Position numbers and translations under genes: made by a program. A model generated the notes under the pieces. The model saw nothing but the letters and a program-made list of their open reading frames with translations. It did no database searches and had not been told where the DNA came from. A stretch of 64,000 bases of DNA from Paenibacillus tundrae (GTDB taxonomy: Bacteria; Bacillota; Bacilli; Paenibacillales; Paenibacillaceae). Below, piece by piece: positions 8,366 to 16,487 of this stretch (within the stretch, counting starts at the first letter, position 1; the number at the start of each line of letters is the position of its first letter). The stretch is taken from contig NZ_CP145605.1 in the NCBI RefSeq assembly GCF_036884255.1, positions 5,208,001-5,272,000 on the forward strand, given 5' to 3'.

Positions 8366-9238
8366 CTATAGCTGCCGCAACAGTTCCCCAAAAGGTTCTG
8401 CAAACGGAGAATGTTCTTCTTTTAACGTAACGACACTAATTTGTAAGGAGACCCCAGCAACCTCGTGTACCTGAATAGGGAATAGTTGTTGCTCTTCCAC
8501 TTCCTTCTTCACCGTGAGTGCAGGCAAAAAGGCAATTCCTGCGCCCTGCATAACGAGTTTCTTCGCCGTTTCCGAATGATCTACATGGTATGTAATATCC
8601 GGCGGGTGTTCCAGTGAGTCAAAAGCTCTGTGAATACGTAGCCAGTCCAATGATCCGCATTCGAAGAAGACCAACCTCTCCTCTCGAATTGCCTCCATAC
8701 TGACATGCCCACGTTCAATAAACGGATGCCCTTTGTAGACATACAACTGGATCGGATCTTCATAAAAAGCAACTGTCCGAATCGCCGGATGCATGACCTT
8801 ACGTACAAAAGCAAGATCAATTTCTTGATTCAATAACTTGGCGACCAACTGGTCGGTCGGAGCCGTCGTTAGTTTAATGCTGACTTCCGGGTAGGCTTCC
8901 TTAATCTTGGGCAGGAAATCGGGTATGACATAATTCGAGACAGAAACGGTGCTCCCCAGACGCAGCGCATCAGGTGTAGTGCGGCGTTGCTGGATTTTCT
9001 GTCTACCCTTCTGGATCACTTGCAGCACCTGCTGTGCATAAGGGAGAAATTTACGCCCCTCCTCCGTTAGCACAATCTGCTTGCCCAATCGGTCAAACAA
9101 CTTGCATCCGAGTTCACGTTCGAGTGACTGGATACGTGCGGTCACGGAAGGCTGGGACAAAAAGAGTACTTCGGCAGCCTTATTGAAGCTTCCATAGTGA
9201 TTGATGTATACAAATGCTTCAATATTTTCAATATTCAT
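8366..9238 (-). CDS. LysR-type transcriptional regulator of the sulfur cluster
   Basis: This 290-residue regulator has an N-terminal winged helix-turn-helix (GSFNKAAEVLFLSQPSVTARIQSLE, residues about 15-40), a linker helix and a periplasmic-binding-like effector domain. It resembles the YtlI/CysL group that activates sulfur operons in Bacillus. The chosen ATG has GGAGG seven bases before it; the upstream ATG in frame has none and would add 13 residues. Unlike ytlI, which is divergent from its operon, this gene is embedded in the cluster between the FMN reductase and a monooxygenase. Its ligand is unknown; O-acetylserine is a typical one for the group. Confidence 0.85.
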   Translation of the reverse strand: MNIENIEAFVYINHYGSFNKAAEVLFLSQPSVTARIQSLERELGCKLFDRLGKQIVLTEEGRKFLPYAQQVLQVIQKGRQKIQQRRTTPDALRLGSTVSVSNYVIPDFLPKIKEAYPEVSIKLTTAPTDQLVAKLLNQEIDLAFVRKVMHPAIRTVAFYEDPIQLYVYKGHPFIERGHVSMEAIREERLVFFECGSLDWLRIHRAFDSLEHPPDITYHVDHSETAKKLVMQGAGIAFLPALTVKKEVEEQQLFPIQVHEVAGVSLQISVVTLKEEHSPFAEPFGELLRQL

Positions 9239-9327
9239 AAGTGCCTCCGTATCCACGTCACTGACGCTTTGCTCCAATCAGTTGACCTTCAAAATTTATT
9301 TTATTTTACCGATCTAATTACTTGGTT

Positions 9328-9876
9328 TTAGGCTATCGTAATACCATCCTTTTCCACTGTCAATCTTAATTCTTCGAGTGACCGATCCAAACGTGTTGTA
9401 ATCTCAGCCGATAATACATACTTATCTCCATCCAACCGTTCGATACCTTGATCGACTGCGTACACTCCACCAAGAATATGCCTACCTCCAAGAGCTGTCA
9501 GTACAGGCTTCAATGCATAATCAATTGCAAGCAGATGTGCAATAGACCCACCAATCACTAATGGAAGCGACACTTTGCCTCGTAGTCCTTCTTGGGGAAT
9601 GAGATCCAAGAACAACTTCAATACGCCTGAGTATGCAGCCTTGTAGACCGGAGTAGCCACAATCACTGCGTCTGCCGCTTCAACTACCGCTAGAGCATCC
9701 CGAATGAACGTGCTATCGAATCGAGCCTGCACCAAGTCTTCCGCAGGTAGGTCTGCCACATGAATAATTTCAACCGTAATGCCTGCCTCGCTTAGCTGGC
9801 TTACACTGTAATCAATTAGCCCCGTCAGACGTGAGCGTTTGGACGGAGAACCTGCAATAATAACGACATGTGACAT
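9328..9876 (-). CDS. ssuE: NADPH-dependent FMN reductase (SsuE-like)
   Basis: This 182-residue flavodoxin-fold reductase supplies FMNH2 to the two-component monooxygenases in the cluster. The GSPSKRSRLTGLI loop binds the FMN phosphate, and VIVATPVYKAAYSGVLKLFLDLIP is the typical SsuE helix region. A perfect AAGGAGG precedes the selected ATG. A 20-residue longer frame upstream consists of sequence from an interspersed repeat that ends next to this ribosome site, so the longer start is unlikely. Confidence 0.88.
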   Translation of the reverse strand: MSHVVIIAGSPSKRSRLTGLIDYSVSQLSEAGITVEIIHVADLPAEDLVQARFDSTFIRDALAVVEAADAVIVATPVYKAAYSGVLKLFLDLIPQEGLRGKVSLPLVIGGSIAHLLAIDYALKPVLTALGGRHILGGVYAVDQGIERLDGDKYVLSAEITTRLDRSLEELRLTVEKDGITIA

Positions 9877-9897
9877 GATGAATTCCTCCTTATGGAT

Positions 9898-9940
9898 GTT
9901 GTTCAAAAAGTCCAAACCGACCTTTTTAACACGCACTTAT
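9898..9940. repeat. Internally deleted copy of the GTTCAAAAAG interspersed repeat (copy D)
   Basis: The two ends of the element (GTTGTTCAAAAAGTCC and CCTTTTTAACACGCACTTA) are joined with almost the whole interior missing. It lies between the second permease gene and the FMN reductase ribosome site. Confidence 0.7.
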
Positions 9941-10002
9941 ACATAATGTATGTTCAATTACCTGCAGTCTTTGGTATCAAAAAGATAGAATAACGTTAGT
10001 GT

Positions 10003-10920
10003 CTATGCCGCCCCGTTCACTTTGGGATCAAGTCGATCACGGATATCGTCTCCAATCAGATTAACCGCCAAGACAAACAACGTAATAGCCAGCCCTGGGA
10101 AAGTACAGATCCACCAAGCCACCGTCAAATAACCTCTTCCTTGGGAGAGTAAAGCTCCCCAATCAGGGATTTCCTTTAACACCCCGAGGCCTAGAAAGCT
10201 AAGCCCAGATCCGGTCAAAATGGACGTTCCCACTCCAAGCGTTGCCATAACCAGCAACGGTGATAAGGAATGCGGAAGCACATGACGCCAGAAAATACGT
10301 GCATTGGAACCACCCAGCGAGCGTGTTGCGGTGATAAAAGGAAGTCCTTTGACCGACATCACCTGCCCACGCATAACCCGTGCGTACCCCGGAATAGAGG
10401 CTACCGCGACTGCCAAAGCAATGTTAAGCAGTCCTGGCCCCAGAGCGGCCGCCACAGACAAAGCAAGCAGCACACCAGGTACAGCCATTAATATATCTAC
10501 TGCACGCATGATGATTGAATCTACAATACCGCCGATATAACCGGATATAATGCCGAGCGCGCTACCTGCAAGACCACCTACGAGAACAGAAGCGAAACCA
10601 ATCAGCAACGAATCTCGGCTACCATACACAACCACACTAAAAATATCTCTGCCGAAATAATCCGTTCCGAACAAGTGAGCTATAGAGGGAGCCTGAAGGA
10701 TGGCATCGGTCAACATCTCCGTTGGTGAATAAGGTGCAATCCAGCCCGGTACAATGGCACAAGCAATCGTAAATACCACAATCAGTAATGCAGCATAGAA
10801 GAATGATCGCGAGATAGCTAGCGAGAAGCGTGCCTGCCATGAATGGCGATTCCATATGCGAATACGTCCCCGACGCCCCAACCATGCTTTTTTGTCACCA
10901 ACCAATGGTTTCATGCTCAT
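10003..10920 (-). CDS. ABC transporter permease, DppC/OppC type
   Basis: This 305-residue inner-membrane permease has an N-terminal cytosolic segment, a first membrane helix (residues about 37-58) and a core of five more helices. The EAA-like loop ARVMRGQVMSVKGLPFITATRSLGGSNARIFWRHVLPHSLSPLL would contact an ATPase. The LFGTDYFGRDIFS signature is typical of the DppC/GsiD group. It pairs with the adjacent DppB-type permease 18 bp upstream. In this cluster the cargo is probably a sulfur-containing peptide or S-modified cysteine derivative rather than ordinary dipeptides (inference). No ATPase gene is next to it. Confidence 0.9.
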   Translation of the reverse strand: MSMKPLVGDKKAWLGRRGRIRIWNRHSWQARFSLAISRSFFYAALLIVVFTIACAIVPGWIAPYSPTEMLTDAILQAPSIAHLFGTDYFGRDIFSVVVYGSRDSLLIGFASVLVGGLAGSALGIISGYIGGIVDSIIMRAVDILMAVPGVLLALSVAAALGPGLLNIALAVAVASIPGYARVMRGQVMSVKGLPFITATRSLGGSNARIFWRHVLPHSLSPLLVMATLGVGTSILTGSGLSFLGLGVLKEIPDWGALLSQGRGYLTVAWWICTFPGLAITLFVLAVNLIGDDIRDRLDPKVNGAA

Positions 10921-10938
10921 GAAGACTCCTCCTTCCGA

Positions 10939-11898
10939 TTAAGCTCGCACTGCACGTCTTACTCTTGGATCGATGTACGCATACGATATGTCCACGAGCA
11001 AGTTCAACACTACATAGATGATTGCTGTAAAGAATACGACACCTTGCACCACGGGCAAGTCTTTAGACATAAGGGCATCTGCAATAATTCGGCCAATTCC
11101 TTGTCTCGAGAAGACCGTCTCAACGACAACGGTTCCTGCAAGTAAATCACCAATAAGCATACCGATAACCGTTACGGCCGGGATCAATGCATTTCGTAGT
11201 GCATGACCATACATGATGACCCGTTCCGAGAGCCCCTTGGCTCGCAATGCCACGATAAACGGTTCATTGATCACTTCCAGCATACTGTTACGTACCATTC
11301 GCACGATAAACCCCGCACCCACTAAACCTAGTGTTGCCGCTGGCAGCACCAGTGAACTGAATCCATCTGAACCCATCGCCGGAAACCATCCAAGCTGTAC
11401 GGAGAACAAAAGGATGAGCAGAATTCCCGTCCAGAAGGTAGGCATCGAAATCCCGAATAATCCTACAAGGCGAGCAACAAAGTCAATCACTCCATTACGA
11501 TGAATGGCTGACAATACACCTAGAGTAATGCCAATTGTGATTGCAATTAGAGAACTAAGCGCCGTCAGAGCAAGTGTTGCAGGGAAATGCTCCAAGATTT
11601 TAGGCAGCACCGGGTCGGAATTGATCATCGATTTACCAAAATCCCCACGGAGCATATCTCCAAAATAATGTGCGAACTGGACGTAAAACGGCTGATCCAG
11701 ACCTAGCTGAACCCGCAAGTTCTGGATCATTTCCGGTGTAGCAGAGGATGGGTCTAACATCAGCAGGACCGGATCACCCGGCAGAAGATACATGATGCAG
11801 TACACCAGCACCGAAGCTCCGAAAATAACGAAAAGTGATGTTGCTAGCCGTGTCAGTACCGTTTGAACCATACCCGGTCGTCTCCTTCCTGAGTACAT
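10939..11898 (-). CDS. ABC transporter permease, DppB/OppB type
   Basis: This 319-residue permease has the DppB pattern: an N-terminal helix with the YLLPGDPV motif, the GLDQPFYVQFAHYFGDMLRGDFGKS loop, and a six-helix core with the ALRAKGLSERVIMYGHALRNALIPAVTV EAA loop. It forms the heterodimeric channel with the following DppC-type permease. The start is 15 bp behind the substrate-binding protein gene, so the three are one transcription unit. The ATPase partners are not encoded nearby and must come from elsewhere. Confidence 0.9.
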   Translation of the reverse strand: MYSGRRRPGMVQTVLTRLATSLFVIFGASVLVYCIMYLLPGDPVLLMLDPSSATPEMIQNLRVQLGLDQPFYVQFAHYFGDMLRGDFGKSMINSDPVLPKILEHFPATLALTALSSLIAITIGITLGVLSAIHRNGVIDFVARLVGLFGISMPTFWTGILLILLFSVQLGWFPAMGSDGFSSLVLPAATLGLVGAGFIVRMVRNSMLEVINEPFIVALRAKGLSERVIMYGHALRNALIPAVTVIGMLIGDLLAGTVVVETVFSRQGIGRIIADALMSKDLPVVQGVVFFTAIIYVVLNLLVDISYAYIDPRVRRAVRA

Positions 11899-11913
11899 AT
11901 AATGCTGAACATG

Positions 11914-13554
11914 TTATGGCTGAATGGTTACATCGTTGAACAATGGATATCCCAATGCATCAAACTTCACCCCTTGAACGGTCTTGGATGCAGCGACAGT
12001 ATAAGGGAAGACGTATATAGGCAAAATGACTGCCTGATCAATCAAATATTGCTGAACCTGATGGTAGATTTCCACCCGTTTGTCCGGATCGGTCTCAACC
12101 GCTCCCTGCTCCAGCAGTTTGTCAATTTCAGGGTCTGCCAGGCCAGACAACGTTGGCCGTTCTCCTTCTGCACTCGTATGATAGAAGGCATACAAGGCAT
12201 TAGGATCGGAATTCACCTGACTATTACCGTATAGATCATAATCCCAGTTCTGATATATGACCGTGGCAATATCTTTTGTAATCTCTACCTCAACAGCAAT
12301 GCCCACCTGTTTCAACTGTTGTTGAATAATCGCAGCGATATCATTGCGTTTTTCCCGGTTAGGCGAACCATCCACATAACGAAGTGTCAGCTTCTTCCCA
12401 TCCTTAGCACGGATACCGTCCGTTCCTTTAACCCATCCCTCTTCATCCAGCAATTGATTCGCCTTGTTGATATCCGGATTAATGCTACCTTCTAACGAAG
12501 AATCGTATCCCAAAATTCCTGGAGATAGCGCAGACCAAGCACGTTCGTAGTTGCCTAGGTACAGCGTTTTGACAATGGTCTCCACATCCACGGCAGATTG
12601 AACGGCCTGACGAACTTTCACATTATCCCAAGGTGCTTTGCGTAGATTGAAAAAGAGGGTGTAAGGCAGCCCCACGGTATTCGCCTGCAATAGCTGTTGA
12701 TTCGGATCACCCTTCAGTGCCGCAATATTTTGCGGTGGAACCGTCTCGGCCGCGAGCACCTGACCACTTTGTACACTTCCGATGCGCGTCGCTTCTTCAG
12801 GTACAATTTTGAAGGTAATCGTATCTAGGTGAGGTGCAGCCTGATTCTCTACGGTCTCAGGTGCCCAGGCATAATCTTTATTTTTGGCAACAACGATATC
12901 CGCATTTTCATCCCATTTTACAAACGTGTACGGCCCGGTACCTACTGGGTTTTTCCCCAATTGATCACCATATTTCTTCGCAGCAGTTGGAGACACAATG
13001 CCGAGCAATGCTTGACTTAGGTTACCAAGGAATGCCTGTGATGGCTGTGCCAAATTAACTTTAATTGTGTATTCATCAATGACCTCGGAGGAGCTATACG
13101 GTCTAATGAGAGCTAGAGAATTGGCAGCTTTGGTAGCTGGATCGATAACGCGATCCAAATTATACTTGACCGCTTCCGCATTAAACGGCGTGCCGTCATG
13201 GAATTTCACATCATCACGTAGCTTGAACGTGTAACTTGTGCCGTCGTCCGATACGCTCCACTCTTTGGCTAACCAAGGCTTAATGGAGCCGTCTGGTAGT
13301 TGAACCACCAGGTTGTCATAGATCGTCCGAATTGCACGTACCGTTACCGCTAACCCGCTTCGATGAGGATCAAGCGTATCAGGAGATGTAGCCAGTGCAT
13401 ACGTCAGATTGCCGCCTTCTGCTGGTGCAGACTGCTCGCCACCCGAAGCTTGAGCAGCTCCGTCTGATGTGCTGCCAGCTCCGCATCCGGATAATACCAG
13501 TATTAGTGCTGCTGCCAAAGCCATATATTTCATCCATCGAATAGACCTGCTCAT
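11914..13554 (-). CDS. Peptide-type ABC transporter substrate-binding lipoprotein
   Basis: This 546-residue family 5 binding protein has a lipoprotein signal (hydrophobic segment, then LSGC as lipobox near residue 23) and a Ser/Gly/Ala-rich linker. The conserved core includes DVKFHDGTPFNAEAVKYNLDRV and GTGPYTFVKW. It should present a substrate to the two permeases encoded downstream. Being in a cluster of sulfur-salvage enzymes, it may bind glutathione-like or S-substituted cysteine peptides, but the ligand cannot be read from the sequence. GAGGGGGAAGCG precedes the ATG. It is only distantly related to the CntA-type receptor at the window start, sharing family motifs only. Confidence 0.9.
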   Translation of the reverse strand: MSRSIRWMKYMALAAALILVLSGCGAGSTSDGAAQASGGEQSAPAEGGNLTYALATSPDTLDPHRSGLAVTVRAIRTIYDNLVVQLPDGSIKPWLAKEWSVSDDGTSYTFKLRDDVKFHDGTPFNAEAVKYNLDRVIDPATKAANSLALIRPYSSSEVIDEYTIKVNLAQPSQAFLGNLSQALLGIVSPTAAKKYGDQLGKNPVGTGPYTFVKWDENADIVVAKNKDYAWAPETVENQAAPHLDTITFKIVPEEATRIGSVQSGQVLAAETVPPQNIAALKGDPNQQLLQANTVGLPYTLFFNLRKAPWDNVKVRQAVQSAVDVETIVKTLYLGNYERAWSALSPGILGYDSSLEGSINPDINKANQLLDEEGWVKGTDGIRAKDGKKLTLRYVDGSPNREKRNDIAAIIQQQLKQVGIAVEVEITKDIATVIYQNWDYDLYGNSQVNSDPNALYAFYHTSAEGERPTLSGLADPEIDKLLEQGAVETDPDKRVEIYHQVQQYLIDQAVILPIYVFPYTVAASKTVQGVKFDALGYPLFNDVTIQP

Positions 13555-13660
13555 ATCGCTTCCCCCTCTGTGTATACAGGTGTCATTGAATCATTAATCA
13601 ATATAACCTATAAGATAACTTGGTTTTAATCTGTTAAAAAATGGCCTGTCGGCTTGCCGC

Positions 13661-13694
13661 GTAATCAAAAGCGAACTTTTTGAACTTCCTCTAA
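13661..13694. repeat. One-ended fragment of the GTTCAAAAAG interspersed repeat (copy F)
   Basis: GTAATCAAAAGCGAACTTTT followed by TGAACTTCCTCTAA matches the right end of the full copy near 15.6 kb. It begins directly after the stop codon of the monooxygenase gene; no opposite end was found. Confidence 0.55.
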
Positions 13695-15038
13695 TTAGGC
13701 TTGTTGTGGTTCGGCTTGTTGGCGGGCTACAGTGTACCGATTAGCTGGAATCTGCACGCCCAAATTACCGCGCAATGTATTATGCTCATATTCAGTACGG
13801 TAGAGGCCACGCTCTTGCAGAATGGGGACAACGAGTTCTACGAAGTCAGACAGTCCGCTTGGTAGCTCAGAAGCGATAATAAATCCATCTGCCGCTTCGG
13901 CTTCGAACCATTCTTGAACTTTGTCTGCCACCTGTTCAGGTGTGCCAATAAACTTACTTTTAGGTGTCGCTGCTCGCAGGGCTACTTCACGCAAGGTAAG
14001 CCCTTGCTCTTTGGCATTCTGCTTAATTTTATCTGTACCGCTGCGGAAACTGTTGCTTCCAATGCCGTGCAGCTCAGGGAATGGCTCATCAAGTGGATAT
14101 TGGGAGAAGTCATGATGCTCGAAGAAACGACCTAAGTAATCAAGTGCTTTCTCAATCGTAACTAGATTTGCAATTTCCTCATATTTACGCTCCGCTTCTT
14201 CCTCAGTACGTCCCACAATGGGATTAATTCCCGGAAGGATCACGATATCTTCTGGTTTGCGACCATAGGAAGCAGCACGAGTTTTGACATCCTTATAGAA
14301 TGCTTGAGCCTCTTCAATCGTATCATGCCCAGTGAAGACTGCATCCGCCTCTTGTGCGGCTAGTGTCTTGCCGTCTTCGGAAGAACCTGCTTGGAAAATG
14401 ACAGGCTGACCTTGACGTGAACGGGCAATATTGAGTGGACCTTGAACGGAGAAGAACTCGCCCTCATGATTGAGCGTATGCAGCTTGGATGAGTCGAAGA
14501 ATACGCCACTTTCTTTATCCCTTACAAATGCATCATCTTCCCATGAATCCCACAGCCCTTTAGTCACCTGCAAATACTCTGTAGCAATCCGATAACGCTC
14601 GGGATGGGTTGGATGATTGCTTTTACTATAGTTTTTGGCGGAGCCTTCCAGCGGGGAAGTTACAACATTCCATCCAGCACGGCCATCACTGATGAGATCC
14701 AGAGAACCGAACTGTCTAGCAACCGTAAAAGGATCACTATATGAAGTCGATAGGGTTCCAACTAGACCAATTTTGGACGTAATTGCAGCGAGCGCAGACA
14801 GAATGCTAATTGGCTCAAAGCGATTTAGAAAATGGGGAATGGATTTCTCAGTAATGTACAGACCGTCTGCGATGAATACCAGATCGAACTTGCCTTCTTC
14901 TGCTTTTAGTGTTTGGCGTTTATAAAAATCAAAGCTCACACTTGCATCCGCCTGCACATCTGGATGTCTCCAAGTCGTCATGCTACCTCCAACACCATGT
15001 ACGATTGCTCCAAATTTCAAACTGCGTTTTGCCGTCAT
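13695..15038 (-). CDS. NtaA/SnaA/DszA-type flavin monooxygenase (YtnJ/CmoJ-like)
   Basis: This 447-residue FMNH2-dependent monooxygenase is of the nitrilotriacetate/dibenzothiophene-sulfone type. Typical segments are [20 protein letters not shown] at the start, [44 protein letters not shown] and [13 protein letters not shown]. In the Bacillus ytm/cmo operon the equivalent YtnJ acts on oxidised S-alkyl-N-acetylcysteine to cleave the C-S bond. The start was set at MTAKRSLKF, where the family begins; 14 extra upstream residues are possible. It is separated from the glutaredoxin gene by an inserted repeat element and by 140 bp from the transporter genes. Confidence 0.87.
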   Translation of the reverse strand: MTAKRSLKFGAIVHGVGGSMTTWRHPDVQADASVSFDFYKRQTLKAEEGKFDLVFIADGLYITEKSIPHFLNRFEPISILSALAAITSKIGLVGTLSTSYSDPFTVARQFGSLDLISDGRAGWNVVTSPLEGSAKNYSKSNHPTHPERYRIATEYLQVTKGLWDSWEDDAFVRDKESGVFFDSSKLHTLNHEGEFFSVQGPLNIARSRQGQPVIFQAGSSEDGKTLAAQEADAVFTGHDTIEEAQAFYKDVKTRAASYGRKPEDIVILPGINPIVGRTEEEAERKYEEIANLVTIEKALDYLGRFFEHHDFSQYPLDEPFPELHGIGSNSFRSGTDKIKQNAKEQGLTLREVALRAATPKSKFIGTPEQVADKVQEWFEAEAADGFIIASELPSGLSDFVELVVPILQERGLYRTEYEHNTLRGNLGVQIPANRYTVARQQAEPQQA

Positions 15039-15080
15039 ATCCGCTTCCGCCTCTCTCTGATTAAATGATGGGATAACCAC

Positions 15081-15433
15081 TTATATTCGTTAATCTAGAA
15101 GTTATTGATATTGACCTACGTTCGCAGAGCAACCGTCCCAAACACTGTTCTCTCAAGCTTTCCGACTATTCATCCGTATGAGAAAACAATAAAAGTTAAC
15201 TATTCCTATGAGTTTGGTTTGTTTTAATTTCACAAATCTTATCACTGCCCTGCTAATGGGTCAACTGTGTTTCTTATAGAACTTTTCTATATGTGCATTG
15301 GATAATCCAAAGGAACACTTTACCTTAGCCGTGTTTAGATCAAAATTAACTCTCCCGACTACTCTATGCCGTGATGACAGCCCATCGCAGCTGGGAAAGT
15401 TGCTTTACAAAAGGAGCCATTACGATCCAACTT
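15081..15433. other. Spacer between glutaredoxin and monooxygenase genes, non-repeat part
   Basis: About 350 AT-rich bases with no convincing open frame. A second promoter for the monooxygenase and transporter part of the cluster may lie here, but no clear -35/-10 pair was found. Confidence 0.35.
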
Positions 15434-15657
15434 AAAGTGCGTGTTCAAAAGGGTCGGTTTTCAGTACCGAGAAAAGGGGGATGAAGATAGAAATGGAGTA
15501 GCGGAGCGTAGGCAAAACTACGTGAGCAACTACATTGTTTCCGGAGGAAACAAACTTCGTAAGCATCCACTTATTTCGGCTGAATCCCATATTCGAAGCT
15601 GAGATGCCGCTCGCGCATCCTTCGTAATCAAAAGCGGACTTTTTGAACAACCTCTTA
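15434..15657. repeat. Full-length GTTCAAAAAG interspersed repeat (copy A)
   Basis: This 224-bp element has imperfect terminal inverted repeats (GTGCGTGTTCAAAAGGG at the left, CGGACTTTTTGAACAACCTC at the right). Its interior has internal dyads and is recognisably the same as the inverted copy near 60.4 kb: the segments ATAGAAATGGAGTAGCGGAG and CTACGTGAGCAACTACAT are shared. No transposase is encoded. Its right end supplies the TAA stop codon of the glutaredoxin gene. Open frames of 60-85 codons inside it are not considered genes. Confidence 0.85.
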
Positions 15658-15933
15658 AACGGCTGCTGCTTCGTCCTGGCGTTCAAGAAGCTCTGCCAGT
15701 TTTTCCAAATCTGCCTCTAGCAAGGCTTCATACTTTCCGTCTCTGCCTACCTCAATAACAGGTACATGACGGATCCCATACTTGGCTTCCAATACATCTC
15801 TCAATACGTCGTTGCCTTGTACTTCAATGTTCTCAAAAGGCTGATTCCGCTCGGTCAAAAATGCCTTAACCTCCCCACAGAAATGACAACCAGTTTTGCT
15901 CCAGAGCACGACTTTTTTGGATGAAGAAGACAT
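15655..15933 (-). CDS. Glutaredoxin/thioredoxin-like protein (YtnI-like)
   Basis: This 92-residue thiol-disulfide protein has the active site CHFC at about residues 16-19, the cis-proline strand HVPVIEV and a C-terminal helix, so it is a complete glutaredoxin fold. Bacillus ytnI, in the equivalent sulfur operon, encodes such a protein, presumably acting as reductant for an oxidised sulfur intermediate. AGGAGGT lies six bases before the selected ATG; another ATG two codons earlier touches the ribosome site. It is the first gene after the cluster promoter. The stop codon lies inside the end of the repeat element. Confidence 0.85.
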   Translation of the reverse strand: MSSSSKKVVLWSKTGCHFCGEVKAFLTERNQPFENIEVQGNDVLRDVLEAKYGIRHVPVIEVGRDGKYEALLEADLEKLAELLERQDEAAAV

Positions 15934-16026
15934 CGACATACCTCCTGATTGGATTCAAGGTTATGATCAGGGAATCAGCATCCCAGACCATTAATTCCTA
16001 TCTGTTAAATAAGAATTATGGCTATA

Positions 16027-16055
16027 AATGTACTCCCGCACCTATCAGGCGTCAA
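16027..16055 (-). promoter_or_regulatory. Sigma-A promoter of the sulfur cluster
   Basis: TTGACG and TACATT are spaced by 17 bases on the minus strand, about 95 bp before the glutaredoxin start. A LysR site would be expected nearby, but none was identified with confidence. No S-box or T-box leader was recognised in the leader. Confidence 0.55.
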
Positions 16056-16280
16056 TCCATCTGCTAATAGAATAAACCTATAACCGGATAGAAAGATTAA
16101 ATTTAAAATTTTAATTTTTGGCTCTTTTGCAAAAGAAGGGCTACCTTATCGGCATATATAAGACGGCTTCACCCGTTCTCGGGAACAGGACAGATTCTGA
16201 TTCCTACGGGGATTAGATCCACAAGCTTGCATACATTTGAACGGTCTGTTGAGCGTAATAACCTTACGAAAACAAGCATA

Positions 16281-16311
16281 AAAAAAGACTAACCCGTCAT
16301 TACGGATTAGC
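16281..16311 (-). terminator. Terminator of the glycosylation operon
   Basis: On the minus strand CTAATCCG and CGGGTTAG (one G-U pair) close a six-base loop and are followed by CTTTTTTT. It lies about 180 bp behind the last glycosyltransferase gene. The bases between it and that gene hold nothing recognised. Confidence 0.8.
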
Positions 16312-16487
16312 CTGTTCATACAAGAATGTACCTTTCCAGCTAGCTGCAGTAAGCCGTCTTCATCGCAACTAGTTACTGTATGTAGTCATTGAATGTGGAA
16401 TGAAGGCGGCATAATTCGATAGCCGTGCGCACCACACTTCACCCCACATCAAGCGAACCAACAACCCCACAAGCGCTACTCGAATCA

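Noticed and set aside
15432-15686. Open frames inside the interspersed repeats (also around 60.4-61.0 kb)
   Set aside because: They follow the repeat in either orientation, lack ribosome sites and are not preserved between the two full copies.
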